From contig OY829645.1 in assembly GCA_963691815.1 (NCBI GenBank), positions 3,844,001-3,908,000 of the forward strand: a DNA stretch of 64,000 bases, written 5' to 3'. Positions 32,870-44,697 of this stretch are shown in pieces. The notes beneath the pieces were generated by a model. The model was not told the DNA's origin. It saw only the letters and a list, made by a program, of their open reading frames with translations, and made no database searches. Source of the stretch: Echiichthys vipera (taxonomy: Eukaryota; Chordata; Actinopteri; Perciformes; Trachinidae). Both the position numbers and the translations under genes were made by a program. Within the stretch, counting starts at the first letter, position 1; every line of letters begins with the position of its first letter.

Positions 32870-33146
32870 CCCCTCAGCACTTGCTGTTCTACGCACAGCG
32901 CTTGATGTGCGTGTTGGGAGCGGCGGCACTGTCCCGCGCTGTCGCAAATTGATCCCCCGCCCTCCTCTCCCTCAAGTTGACGTGACAATGAGGGCGCCCT
33001 AGGGCGGACTCTGGCCCCAGGGCCGCTGACTTCACGTGGAAATGAGCGTTAGTCTAGAAAAGTCGCGATTTAAAAAAAAAAAAAAAATTTGGTTGGAGGG
33101 CGCCCTGTGCGGTCGCCCACCTCGCCCATAGCTAAAACCGGCCCTG
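32870..33146. mobile_element. hAT-like MITE fragment
   Basis: The right end, read on the minus strand, is CAGGGCCGGTTTTAGCTATG, a typical end of fish hAT short elements, followed inward by GGGCGACCGCACAGGGCGCC. The left end could not be placed. Confidence 0.5.
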
Positions 33147-33149
33147 CTG

Positions 33150-33520
33150 CCCCATGACTGGAAATTGGTTTCACTGTAGAGGAGCCTGATGCAGAAGGCT
33201 TTGCCTCCTACTCTACTTTAAGGGGCTGTAGGAACTTTTACTGGTAAATGTGTTCAAAAACACAACTTGATAGATAGATTAAATAAATGATGCATACTTT
33301 TATTCTGTCTTATTTCTTTTACATCCTCTTGAGAGTGTGAAAAGAGAGAGATAATAAAAAATAGGGAGAAACAGAGAGAGAGAGTTTACAATAATAGAGC
33401 TAGTTGTTACATTAATAATAATATCACAGTTAGAAATTACATTAGTCCCAGTAATAATATGAATGATGATGTGCTGACTTGCATTCAATTTTGTTGCACA
33501 GTTGAGATCTATCTGCACAT
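33150..33520 (-). mobile_element. Diverged L2-A-related 3' fragment
   Basis: 33160-33240 (GGAGCCTGATGCAGAAGG, TTGCCTCCTACTCTAC) resembles the segment at 465-530 of L2-A copy 1. The rest is AT-rich with AATAATAAT units. It is interrupted at 33527 by a hAT element. Confidence 0.5.
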
Positions 33521-33526
33521 TAGGAC

Positions 33527-34759
33527 CAGGGGCGGACTTACCATTAGGCAAAACTAGGCGGTTGCCTAGGGCCCCCAAATTCCTGAGGGCCCCATAAAAA
33601 ATCCTCATACACTTATGGTTAATATAGTTATTACTTATTTGCGCACATTAATTAAGTTTTTGAATAAAATCCTCTCGCTAAAATGCCAGCAGAATGCCTA
33701 TCATAATATGTGTGTGTCGGGGCCCCCCCTTCAGTCTCCATTACAATGGAGCAGTCCATCTTACTGCGCATGTGCACAACCGATCCAGGAAGAAAGCATA
33801 AAAACGAAAACAACGGCGCGAGAAGTGGTGTACTAGAAGAGAAGAGAAAAGAAAGATGAAAAGAAGTTACCCCAGCGGTGCTGAAAAGCGGAGGAAGAAG
33901 GAGGAAACCCGAAAGTTAACTTCGAAGTTACAAAAAGTGACACATTTCTTCACTGTCTGCGGCAGCGGGCAGGAGCAGCCAACAACAACCGGTAAGTACG
34001 ACGTCGACACCTGTTGGGGAGGGTCCGTCGTGTAGAAATAAACTAGTGAGTATCAAAACGTTTTTTTTTTTAAGGATCTTGGCTTAAGTCACCCCACAAA
34101 GGAAGACTTTCAGTTTATCAATATCAGCATGAAATCATAATTTTGAGGGTACATGGTTTTCACTGGGCAGGAAGGGTTTGAAATATGTAACCATCAACGT
34201 ACAGTAGTGGAGTAGAAAGTGCAGTATTTGCCTGAGATGCAGCAGAGCTGACAAAATTGAAGTTGCATGAAATCCTCATATGTCTACGTTAGCACTTGAG
34301 TAAATATACATTTCACCACAAGGTAAGAGCCTTATACTGTGTTTTGTTTGTTTTTGTTTTCAGAATGAGACAGGGATGGGCTGTGAGAGCTCAAAAATTA
34401 TCCAGCCAGGTTTGGATGATGATGTTCCACCAGATCTCGAGACTCCAGCATCATCCACTCTTCAAGTAAGATGTCGGCACACAGTACTTATTGAAGATGA
34501 GCCAGTACTCCCGCCAAAACAGCTGTCCTCTACATATACATTTCACCACAAGGTAAGAGCCTTATACTGTGTTTTACTTGTGTTTGTTTTTAGAATGAGA
34601 CAGGCATAGTTCTTGAAGATGACCCAGCACTCTGGCCAAAACAGCTGTCCGATAGTGCACCTGTATAATTGACCTGTTGTTTTGTGTGTTGTCTTCTCAT
34701 TTCAGAGGGCCCCATGCCTGCCTTTGCCTTGGGCCCCAAAATTCCTAAATCCGCCACTG
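33527..34759 (+). mobile_element. Non-autonomous hAT element, 1.2 kb
   Basis: Inverted ends CAGGGGCGGACTTACC and the complement of CAGTGGCGGATTTAGG are flanked by the 8-bp duplication ATTAGGAC (33519-33526, 34760-34767). An exon at 33856-33991 encodes MKRSYPSGAEKRRKKEETRK, the usual N-terminus of TTF-type/ZMYM1-like hAT transposases. It is followed by two near-duplicate exons (TYTFHHK then GTAAGAGCCTTATACTG, at 34300-34330 and 34535-34570). The catalytic region is absent. Confidence 0.9.
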
Positions 34760-34767
34760 ATTAGGAC

Positions 34768-35816
34768 CAATGGCTACTCTATTAAAAATAGAAAGGGACC
34801 CAAATTTCAGGAGGTCTTTTAAGACCAATTTCTCAGTATGTAAAACAACCAAACCCAGCATCTACCCTTGTGAGCCATTCATGTACTTTTAATTAGTGGC
34901 TCGAGGCAACGCACGAGCCACTATTGTGCTCCTATGCGTTTCTTTAGACTTATTACTCATCTTCCGTGTCGATTTCGATTTTTTTTAAAATTATTTTATA
35001 AGGATTTGGCGAAATTTAAAAAAAAAAAATTCCGATAACAATGAATGGGAAACCGAAAAAATGACATTTTTGAGGGGCATTTTCAAAAGTTATCTCCTCC
35101 CACAAACGTTCACCTAGAGACTTAATTTAAACTTTAAAATGTAGGTAAATTTGTCCTCTTTTAAAAAAAAATACTTTTATTTTTGATGGCTTTTATACTT
35201 TTTGATCAATCAATAATCAATCATCATGAGAATTTTGTAAAATATCTGGGTTTATAATGGGTGTGTGTTCCACGGAATGTTTGGGCTACAGTGCGTGACA
35301 TCATCGGCTAGAGTGGGAGAGGTTGTCTAAAATTCGCTGAAACTTTTCCCTTTCCACACTGCTCATCGGCACATGTTACACCTTACTCGTACCTTATTTT
35401 CCACTTTCGTAGAGGAACTTGTCCTGATTCTTACAATGTTATCCATTAAGTCGAGAGATTTTCTGAATTTGAACGGCGAGCTTCTGAGCGAAGAGAGTGC
35501 CACTCCAACTGCCCATTACCTCCAATAGAAAATTTGAAACCGATTTTCGAGAAAAGCAGAAACGACCCTCTTCTTACACTCGCCACAGTTTCCATAATAT
35601 TTACTCAAGAGATACCAAAATCATCAGAGTGTTCAGGACCTTCTTGTGCGAACTGACGTATCTTTCTTTTTCTGATGCGAGCTTGCGTTTTGCCACAGTA
35701 AGCTCTAAAGCAAGGGCAACAAATCCCAATTTTTCCCTCCTTTTCTTTCTCCCCTGCCTGTGTGTAGTCATGGTAACAAGCTAAGTCACTGAGGCAACAC
35801 CTTGGCTTTAGGCCAG
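34768..35816. other. Unassigned 1-kb stretch with a short palindrome
   Basis: GTGGCTCGAGGCAACGCACGAGCCAC at about 34900 pairs with itself over 8 bp (GTGGCTCG/CGAGCCAC). The rest is AT-rich to 35300, then CpG-containing. It resembles a repeat but I cannot name it. The open frame at 35497-35784 has no recognisable domain. Confidence 0.35.
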
Positions 35817-35876
35817 AGACACAGCTGTGGCCATTTTAGCAGTATTGGCAGTTAATTGCAGTTTATCTGTCTGAAT
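35817..35876. repeat. 60-bp target-site duplication, left copy
   Basis: Begins AGACACAGCTGTGGCC and ends TTATCTGTCTGAAT. It is identical to 38559-38618 on the other side of the L2-A insertion. Confidence 0.95.
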
Positions 35877-38558
35877 TTCAATTCAATTCAATTCAATTTT
35901 ATTTGTATAGCGCCAAATCATAAAAACATTTATCTCAAGGCACTTTACATATCATAGAATAGAAACCCAACATTTCCCACAGTGAGCAAGCACTTGGCGA
36001 CAATGGAGAGGAAAAACTCCCTTTTAACAGGAAGAAACCTCCAGCAGAACCAGACTCAGAGTGGACGGCCGTCTGCCTCGACCGGTCGGGGTTAAAGGGA
36101 GAACAGAGAAGGGAAGGAAGAGGAGAGCGAGAGGAGGGAGACAAGAGAGAGAGAGACCATGGAGAGACATACAGACATAGTTATAATTAACAACAGGTGC
36201 AGTAGAAAAGTATTATTGTAATTTATCATTACAGTCATAATAATGATAATAATAATAATAATGTAGCAGTAGTGTAGTGATCTAGGCCTCGCAGCTCCAG
36301 AACCAAAGCTGCCTGTAAAAAGAAGACCTGTAAAAAGAAGAGGGGGGGGGGGGCAACTACAGGAGAGAGCAGATGAGGGTTATTTTTATGCAGTACAGTT
36401 ATATAATGACATGGAGGGTGAGGGACAGAGATGAGAGACCACCTGGAGAGCAGGAACAGGACGGGAACAAGAAGCAGGAGATGCGTATGCATCGTCAACC
36501 ACAACCCTGCCTGTCTAGGCATATCCCATCCCTATCTTACTGCTCCCAAGATGAGGAGAGAGAGAGAGCTGAGTGAAGAGGTGCAGTGCATCAGTTCCCC
36601 CAGCAGCCTAATCCTATAGCAGCTAACTAAGGGATGGTTGAGGAAGGTCCAGGACCTCCCTCAACCATCTCTAAGCTTTATCATAAAGGAACGTTTTAAG
36701 CTTGATCTTAAATGTACAAACTGTGTCTGCCTCCCGGACCCAAACTGGCAGCTGGTTCCATAAGAGAGGAGCCTGATAACTGAAGGCTCTGCCTCCCATT
36801 CTGCTCTTAGAGACTCTAGGAACGACAAGTAAACCTGCAGTTTGTGATCGAAGTGATCTTCTAGGATAATAGGGAACAATGAGCTCTTTGAGATATGATG
36901 GAGCCCGGTCAGTGAGGGCTTTATAGGTAAGCAGGAGGATTTTGTATTCTACTCTAGCTTTTACAGGGAGCCAATGAAGAGAAGCCAGTACAGGGGAAAT
37001 ATGATCTCTGGTCCTGCTTCCTGTCAAAACTTGTGCTGCAGCATTTTGGATTAGCTGAAGAGTTTTGATGGAGTTACTGGGACAACCTGATAGTAAAGAA
37101 TTACAGTAGTCCAGTCTAGATGTGACAAATGCATGAATTAGCTTTTCAGCATCCTTTTTGGACAAGATGCTTCTGATTTTCGCAATATTGCGTAGGTGGA
37201 AAAAGGCTGTCCTAGAGACCTGTTTTATGTGAGGGACAAAGGACATGTCCTCATCAAAGATAACTCCAAGGTTCCTCACAGTGGAGCTGGAGGCCAAAGT
37301 AATGCCATCCAGAGTTGCTATGTGATCAGTAAATTATGTCCTGAGATGTTTAGGCCCAAGTACAATAACTTCAGTTTTGTCTGAGTTTAGAAGTAAGAAG
37401 TTATGAGTCATCCAGGTCTTTATGTCTGCAAGACAATCATGAAGTTTAACAACCTGGTTCGTTTCATCTGGCTTCATAGATAAGTATAGCTGGGTATCAT
37501 CAGCATAACAATGGAAGTTTATATGATGCTTCCTTATGATATTACCCAAAGGAAGCATGTACAGGGTGAAGAGGATTGGTCCTAACACTGAACCCTGTGG
37601 AACTCCATAACTGACTGGAGTTTGTATGGAACAGCTGTTGTTCACATTAACAAACTGAAATCTTTCTGTTAAATACGACTGAAACCAGTCTAGTGCAGTT
37701 CCTCTGATGCCAACAACATGTTCTAGTCTCTGTAATAAGATCTTGTGATCAATGGTGTCAAATGCAGCACTAAGGTCCAGCAAGACAAGAATAGAGAGGA
37801 GTCCATTATCTGAGGCCATAAGAAGGTCATTGGTAACTCTCACTAGAGCTGTTTCTGTACTATGATGCGCTCTGAACCCTGACTGAAACTCTTCAAAACA
37901 ACTGATTCCTGTGCAGATAATCACAGAGTTGAGCAGCAACAACTTTTTCAAGGATTTTGGAGATAAAAGGGAGGTTTGATATGGGTCTATAATTAGCTAG
38001 ATAATCTGGGTCCATAGTAGGTTTTTTAAGTAATGGTTTAATTACTGCAACTTTAAATGCCTGTGGTACGTAGCCTGTTGCTAAGGATACATTGATCAGA
38101 TCCAGGATGGAGGTGTCAATTAAAGGTAGGACTTTCTTAAAGAGCCTGGTTGGCACAGGGTCTAAGAGACAAATGATGGTTTGGATGAAGAGACTGTTGA
38201 AGTCAGCTCAGACAGATCTACAGGAGAGAAGCTGTCCAGGTAAAAATCAGCTGTTACTGCCGATTCAAGGAATGCTGCACCGCACATAACATCAGTGGCA
38301 CAAGCCGGACAAAGGTCAACAATATTTTCTCTAATGGTAGTAATTTTGGATGTAAAGAAACTCATGAAGTCATTGCTGCTTAGAGTCAGTGGAATAGACG
38401 TCTCAACAGAGCTGTGAATTTGTGTCAGCCTGGCTACAGTGCTGAAAAGGAACCTGGGGTTGTTCTTGTTTTCTTCAATTAAAGAAGAATAATACGAAGT
38501 CCTGGCCTTACGGAGGGCTCTCTTATATTCTATCAAACTGTCTCTCCAGGCCAAGTGG
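35877..38558 (-). mobile_element. L2-A copy 2, 5'-truncated
   Basis: Starts (3' end) with a TTCAATTCAATTC tail and GCGCCAAATCATAAA, and carries reverse-transcriptase frames at 38554-38162, 38156-37893, 37951-37334 and 37297-36671. It includes LLDLSAAFDTIDHKILLQRL, GVPQGSVLGPILF, the active-site HCYADDTQL and the L2-type end RLDYCNSLLSGCP. The endonuclease and ORF1 are missing because of 5' truncation. A few frame breaks remain. The flanks are a 60-bp direct duplication, proving this is a single insertion. Confidence 0.95.
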
Positions 38559-38618
38559 AGACACAGCTGTGGCCATTTTAGCAGTATTGGCAGTTAATTG
38601 CAGTTTATCTGTCTGAAT
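38559..38618. repeat. 60-bp target-site duplication, right copy
   Basis: Same sequence and length as 35817-35876. The duplication is preceded on both sides by a G, so 61 bp is also possible. Confidence 0.95.
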
Positions 38619-39059
38619 GACAGAGAGAGGGTAAAAGACAAAAGGGCAGTAGCAGACAGGTAAAGTAAGACATTTTTTGAGGTGACTGTCACTCTCCTTG
38701 GTTTGTGTGTCCATCTGAGTGTATGCATGTCTATTATATGTGTGTATGAGTGACTGTGCTAATCGCTAGCAATGATAAAGGCCAAGATACACCGCGCCGA
38801 CATTTGGCCGTCGCCCGCCAACAAAGCCGACGGCTCGTCGGCGTGTGTCAGCTCACCTCGCCTTGTTGATGTTGAAAGAGTATAGATTGTTGTGTAAATA
38901 AACATGTGAAAAATGACTGTTTGAGTTCTGCTTTTTGTTTTTGGATACAGACCCCCGGCAGTAGCCCTCGAGAGACTTTCAACATTTCCTGTGGGAATTT
39001 TCTAGTTGAACTCCAAGTAGCATAAACATTAACAGAAGACCAACAGAGCACCTGCTGTC
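38619..39059. other. Non-coding flank with possible short DNA element
   Basis: Includes GGCCAAGATACACCGCGCCG near 38780, which looks like the end of a short DNA transposon, but its partner end was not found. No gene. Confidence 0.35.
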
Positions 39060-39616
39060 AAGGAATCAATGATTTTTGCGAAACGTAACGGCTAAGAGCT
39101 AGCTCTTTCAAGTGAACGATGAACACTGGCCAGACAGAGAGAATCGATACAGAGGGAGAGGGAGAGAAGAAGAGAAAGGCCCTACACAGAGAGAGAGGGC
39201 ACCGCAACATAGTGTGTGGGAAAAGTGCTGTGTTGCTGGCATCCAAAACTCTCTAGACAGGAAGTGAAGTCGTTGGTAAGAGGTAGATTGACGTTGTCCA
39301 TGTGGATATTGAAATCACCCAGAAGTATTATATTTGGTGAGAGAGAGGATAAGTGGGTGAGAATAGAAGAAAACTACTATTGGGTTTAGGGGGCTGGTAA
39401 ACAGTTGCTATGATTGTCGGGGTGGGACCAGACAGCACACAGACGGCAGATTCGAATGAGCTGGAGACAGGGACAGACACCGGCAATACTTTCCACTTAT
39501 CGCAATAGATTATCGCGAGTGCTCCTCCTCGGCCGGAGCCACGAGGATGGCAGATGTAAACAAACCCATTCGGAGTGGATTCATTCAGCTGAGAAAAGTC
39601 GTTGGGTTGTTGCCAT
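39060..39616 (-). mobile_element. LINE endonuclease fragment (third LINE family)
   Basis: Minus-strand translation across several frames gives GRGGALAIIY, WKVLPVSVPVSSSFESAV, TPTIIATVYQPPKPN and NIILLGDFNIHMDNV, an AP endonuclease of Rex1/L2-type LINEs. It is cut off at 39616 by the left end of a hAT element. Confidence 0.75.
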
Positions 39617-39869
39617 TAGTGATGGGTAGATGAGGCCTCATGAAGCGTTTCGACACATCACCCAAACTGTATCGATACTGTATCGGCACTGTGTCACTGT
39701 CGCTCAATACTGACACCTGCTGGATCTTAAAAATCATTACAGCAACCCAACGACTTAAATATCATTATCTTTGAGGTCATAACGTAAAAATAAAAATGAA
39801 AGTGCTGTGAATGTGAGGTTGTTGATGTACTTGAGGCAGGGAGGAGATTTTTTTTATTTTTTATATATA

Positions 39870-40862
39870 CAGTAATCCCTCGTTTATCGCGGGGGTTACG
39901 TTCCGAAAATGACCCGCGATAAGTGAAATCCGCGAAATAGAAAACTTTTTTTTTTACAATTAGCAACTATTACATGTATACAAATACAGTGACTCACGTG
40001 TAGGCCGTTTCACTGCTCTTCAGACTGGGCCGCTGCATCCTGACTTAAACATTTTTAAGTCCAAAGCGTTTCTTAAACTTTTCAAACCAGCCCTTGCTTG
40101 CATTAAATGCGCTTGGCACTTTGTCAGCAGAACTTGCTGGGGGCCTGGCATCCTCTCCCACTGTGTCAGCAGCACTTGCTGAGGGCCCGGCATCCTCTCC
40201 CTCTTCCCCGTCACTGACAGCAAAGTTTTCATACAGCATTCTCGCTTTTGTGCAGATAACGTTTGTATCCAGGGTTATGTTTTTTTTCCTGCAGTCATTA
40301 ATCCACAGAGCTAATGCCGTCTCCATCCGTACCATGGTCTTGTTGCGGACAGTTTCAACCCTTTTTGCATTCGTATTAAAATTGACTGCTGCTGTCGTCC
40401 TTATGTTTTTTTCCTCCTTCTTTATGTAACGAACGGAAGATTCATTGATTCCGTAATGGCGAGCAACGGCTGCATAGCTTTTACCTTCCCTTAGCATGTC
40501 CAGAAGTTTAACTTTATCTGAGATAGGTAGCATCTTCCGCCGTTTGGGCCCATCCGCAGGTGCTTTTGTCGGTCCAGGCCGTTTCGTCGACATTATGGGT
40601 TTAGGAGATGTTCGAAATTACAAGATAATTTGGCCAACTTAATGTAAATTTGCCAAGCTGTTTTATGTACGTACACATAACTGCACGAGACGACAAATTG
40701 ATAGCACAATTCGTAGCATGTTTTGATACAAGAAGCGGGAGTGAGTTTTTAGCGAATCAGAATGCAGAGCACAATGCACCAAAAAAAAAAAAAATGCATT
40801 ATGAAAATCCGCGAAATAGCGAATCCGCGATAAGTGAGCCGCGAAGTGGCGAGGGATCACTG
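39870..40862 (-). mobile_element. Tigger/pogo-like element nested in hAT copy 1
   Basis: Ends CAGTAATCCCTCGTTTATCG and the complement of CAGTGATCCCTCGCCACTTC lie within TATATATA runs (TA duplication). Only the DNA-binding half of the transposase remains. hAT copy 2 lacks this insertion. Confidence 0.9.
40045..40593 (-). pseudogene. Tigger-like transposase N-terminus (CENP-B type HTH)
   Basis: A 182-aa frame starts MSTKRPGPTKAPADGPKRR and shows a helix-turn-helix (ISDKVKLLDMLREGKSYAAV, ARHYGINESSVRYIKK) followed by ALALWINDCRKKNITLDTNV and FNASKGWFEKFKKRFGLKNV, the double HTH arrangement of pogo/CENP-B/jerky-like proteins. Acidic Ala/Ser repeats (DAGPSASAADTV, DARPPASSADKV) sit between. The DDE catalytic domain is missing, so it could at most bind DNA. 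Confidence 0.85.
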
Positions 40863-43000
40863 TATATATATAGATTTTTATTCAAGAAAATTAATTGCCC
40901 CAAAGTTCTTGGATTGAGGCGATTGGCTTGTTTGCACGCCAGTTCTCCAGCTTTCGAAAAAACCCGCTCACAAGGCACAGATGATGCTGGGGTACATGAA
41001 AACATGAGTGAGAGGCGGAAGAGGTTGGGAAAGGTGTCCCAGTATTTTAACGGATCCTCGGACCTTGGCACGTTGCCTTCTGCCAGGTAACGCTGAACCT
41101 CGATGATGGCATCTGCTGTGATGTTGCTGGTCTGCATGCCAACTTCATTATCCAACTGCTGCCACAGGTCATTTAAAAAACAGGAAATTGGCATTTTAGA
41201 ACATAATTTGCTAACAAATAACTGCACAAAAAATCAGATAAAGCTGAATAACATGCCTGAAGATGTGGCAGACTGCTGTTGTGCAGAAGGTCCAGGGTGT
41301 GGCTCGGTCGCTGTGCGCCTAATTACGGCTGCACATTCACTTTTCAGTCTACTGACCGCTTCGGTGCACTTAGTTATACTACGGAACCTGAGTGATTTGA
41401 ACCTGGGGTCTAGAAGTGTGGATAGCGTCAACACACTTAAAGACTCCAGACCGGAAGCAGTGTCTGTGACTCGTCGCTTTAGATGTTCATTGATGTTTAT
41501 TGCTGCCTGCGTGTGAATGTTTGAAGCGTTACGCTCAAGTCCATGGTAGAGCATTTTCATCATCGGGATGACCTTTGACCCTGAAACTCTTTTCTCTTCA
41601 GACAACTCCACTGTAGCTTGATGGAAAGGAGCAAGCACAAGGAGTGCTTCTCCAATGATGTTAAACTCATCAGCCGTCAGTGGAGTGATGTCTGTTCTCA
41701 GAGACCCAAGAGACACCCACACTGGTTCCTTCTCATCATGCAGCCTTTTCAGTATTTTATAGGTGCTGTTCCAGCGTGTTGGTACCTCATTGAGATGTTT
41801 TAGGGCTGGCCGTCCCATCTGTTGCTGCACTTGAGCAAGCTTCTCTTTTGCTGTGGTGCTGTATCTGAAATGTGTAACAATTTGCCTGGATTTGTGTCTG
41901 ATGGATGTAAGTGCGGGGATTTGGTCACAGGATTTTCTGACTATTAAATTAAGACTATGTGCAATGCAAACTGTATGCCGAATTTCGAGACTCCTTGTGG
42001 ATGCGATCATGTTAGCTGCCGCGTCGGTCACAAGACACTTTACTTTGTTGGTTATGGCCCACTCATCCATAATGCCCCTTTTGACTTGGGCCAAATTGTC
42101 AGCAGTGTGACTTTGTGGAAAGTGTTGTACTCCCAACACAGATGTACACAACTGCATATTTTCATTAATGTAGTGACAGGTCAGAGCCAAGTAGGCCTCC
42201 ATGTTCACAGAGGTCCACATGTCAGCTGTTATACTCACTGCCACAGCTTGCTTTACTTCCAGTTTCACTCGTTCTTGTTCCTCTTGTATTTTTTGTCCAC
42301 CATTTCTTTGACGGTCCGAAAATTAAACCAAGTTAAACCAAAAGTTAATCAGTATATTCAAATTAAATATGAAAAGAATTGGATATATCAACTGCTTCTC
42401 TATACAAACCTTTCTGGTTGGCAGAACATATGATGGCTCAAGGACATGAATTAGTTCCCTGAATCCCTCGTTCTCCACGACATTGAGGGGTTGGCAGTCC
42501 TTAATTATAAAATTAAGGATGGCCTTGTCCAGAACTTGCTTTCTGGAAGCCGGATGGTCAAAACGAAGTAATATCAAAATAATATGAATTGATTATCAAT
42601 AAAGCGACCATGAGGACATTTTAAAATGTCTCTACAGGCCTACCTGTGTCCGTTCCTGGTGGCGTCCTATTTGTGGCCTCATTCTCGTGCTTGGCTCTGA
42701 AGTGCCTCAGCATCGAGGATGTGCTTTTATTTATGTATGACAGTTCTGTCGTACAAACTCGACATTTAACCTGCAAAAAATGTTTTTTTTTAAAAACTGA
42801 GTCACTTTGAAATGTTTTTGCAATTCTGATGGAATCAGAATCAGGAATGATGGATCAAGTGGGAACTGAGAGGAACACGATTAATAGCAAGGAAATGAAA
42901 ACAAATACCTTATTTGGCAATATAAGATCAAAATTGTCCCACACGGCGGAATGTTTTCTCTTGTTTGATTGCTCCATTGTCGCAGTATACTGATGTATTG
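40799..43000 (-). pseudogene. hAT transposase copy 1 (ZBED-like)
   Basis: A BED zinc finger is encoded by exons at about 42976-42910 (KRKHSAVWDNFDLILPNK) and 42773-42648 (VKCRVCTTELSYINKSTSS, LRHFRAKHE). The next exon (about 42560-42412) gives KAILNFIIKDCQPLNVVENE. The catalytic body is 42268-41234 (SITADMWTSVNMEAYLALTC, CLVTDAAANMIASTR, HTVCIAHSLNLIV, VPTRWNSTYKIL). The C-terminal exon (about 41227-40860) has YWDTFPNLFRL and SVPCERVFSKAGELACKQAN, the dimerisation motif. A 1-bp loss near 42282 (compare copy 2) breaks the frame upstream of the catalytic body. Confidence 0.88.
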
Positions 43001-43110
43001 CAGAGGTGCGTGTTGACAGATGCGCTTCTTTTTAAACAGTTTGGAGGCGGCCGGCGCGCTACGTGATAGGCGATACAGCAGCTGTATCGGTTTTGCCCGA
43101 CCCATCACTA

Positions 43111-44566
43111 CTAGAGAGGGTACAGTTGGATCCTCGAAATCAACTGGCTCCACATGAGACTCTTCCTCTGCAACAGTGATGTCCTTGTCCTCCAGGGTTG
43201 CACAGGCCACTTTGTAGTCCTCCATCACAGCATTGTTTTGGTCATAAAGGTATTCAATACCTAACAGCTCAACTGGAACAACCAAAGAACCAAAAATGAC
43301 AACATGTGTTGTACCGTTTTCATTGTACAATACTTATTTTTTTTATATAGTATTAATGAGCAGTATAGTGGCCCTTTGTCAATACCCGTGCATGCTTGTG
43401 GTTTAAAGGCTTGCACGCGTGCATACAGGTGTAGGTGAATAACACAGTGAATATGCAACATTACTCGTCCTTTGTTGTTGTATTTATTGAAGTTGACACA
43501 GCAGACTCACCCAAAACTTATTATCACAGTGACATAAATAATCTGACCTGCGGCGTTACACGCCATGGTACGGTCAAAAACCATATAAATAACCTGCCCT
43601 GATTATCCCACCTACCTATATAAAATCAAGGCTGGAAACAGACACTGCCACCTACTGGCACAAAATGTGTACAAAACATGAAAATAACCAGTCTGGCTCC
43701 TACAAGCACTTTTGCATGCTAGAACATAAGTGAACTTTATGCATACCAGTGTATTTCCGTGGTACAATGTACTCCACCATTTTGTGGCCAAGCACCTCCT
43801 TGGCCAGCTGGTTGGCAGCATGCCGCAGTAGACCACTGTAAGAGTGTGGCCCTCGTCTTCCCTCTGCTGCCAGAGTTCGGTCCTCATTCCACCTTGAAAT
43901 GCCGTCTACCAAATAGGCCTGGAAGAATGTATCACCTGCAAGGGTTCCTAAAAACACAATATGATTAATGTAACCTATACATTATAAGGTACAGTTTTTA
44001 CCTGGGATGAATCTATTCATGTGCAAATGAAAACTCTCCAATGATGTTGAACCGCGTGCACATCTGTAGGTTGGAAGCAGGTGGTCACCCTTCTTTAACG
44101 TCCCAGTCTTGGTGTGCAGTTGAAACCCAGGAGGGCCCTGAAGGCAGGGAATGTGTCTTTGTTGTGCTTTCCAAATTTCTTCCATCCTGGCTGAATTAAT
44201 TAAGGGCACACAGCATCATTTCTGCTTTGGTGATGTGTCTTGTTACATCTGCCTCAGTGGGACGCATGTCTTTAGCTTCAAGCTCTGCCCGCTTGGCTGC
44301 TCTGAGACGCTGCAGATCTTCCGTATCCCACACAAAGATGCAACAGCTCAGTTTGGCCATAAAGCCTGCATACAGTGCATGAGAATCAGTTGTGCATCCA
44401 ACAGCAAATCGTCTCATGAAATGCCAAATGTCCAACCTGATCTTCATGTCTGGCCAAGCTGCAAAGATCTTGTGCAGGGGGGAGTTCGCACAGCAGTCTC
44501 TGTCCACATATAAAATATCTGGTGGTGACACGCCAGCATCCTTATACCGCCTTATACCTGGGAAAC
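43111..44566 (-). pseudogene. Element D gene, C-terminal exons
   Basis: After an acceptor at about 44566 the frame reads YKDAGVSPPDILYVDRDCC, MKIRLDIWHFMRRFAVGC, DSHALYAGFMAKLSCCIFVW and EADVTRHITKAEMMLC. Next (44209-44003): GTLKKGDHLLPTYRCARGST and SLESFHLHMNRFIPG. Then 43950-43745: GTLAGDTFFQAYLVDGISRW and GLLRHAANQLAKEVLG. Then 43270-43111: ELLGIEYLYDQNNAVMED. The YVDRDCC and DIWHF blocks look like the second acidic site and following helix of an RNase H-like transposase. A frameshift or stop lies at about 44200 between the first two blocks. The family is common in fish proteomes as uncharacterised proteins; that statement is recalled, not searched. Confidence 0.6.
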
Positions 44567-44597
44567 TCCCCATCATCGAGAAGGGTAAGGTCTGAAC

Positions 44598-44616
44598 CCC
44601 CCCCCCCCCCCCCCCA
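44598..44616. repeat. Poly-C tract
   Basis: About eighteen C in a row at the 5' boundary of the L2-B LINE insertion. Confidence 0.97.
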
Positions 44617-44697
44617 CGCAGGCATCAGACTCATCCTCCACATGCTGACAAGAGCCCAGCGCAATTAGATTTTCCTGCCTCTGACTGCTGATGTGTT

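Larger units (their letters stand above)
39617..43110 (-). mobile_element. hAT transposon copy 1, carrying a Tigger insertion
   Basis: Ends are TAGTGATGGG and CCCATCACTA, the same as in copy 2 at 59907-62069. The flanking octamers GTTGCCAT (left) and CTAGAGAG (right) do not match, and the left flank is a LINE endonuclease while the right flank is an exon of element D. Contents in minus order: BED exons, transposase, C-terminal dimerisation exon, Tigger insertion (39870-40862), 3' end. Confidence 0.9.

Noticed and set aside
35497..35784. 95-aa plus-strand frame as a small gene
   Set aside because: No recognisable domain, no splice partners, low-complexity tail; length is compatible with chance.
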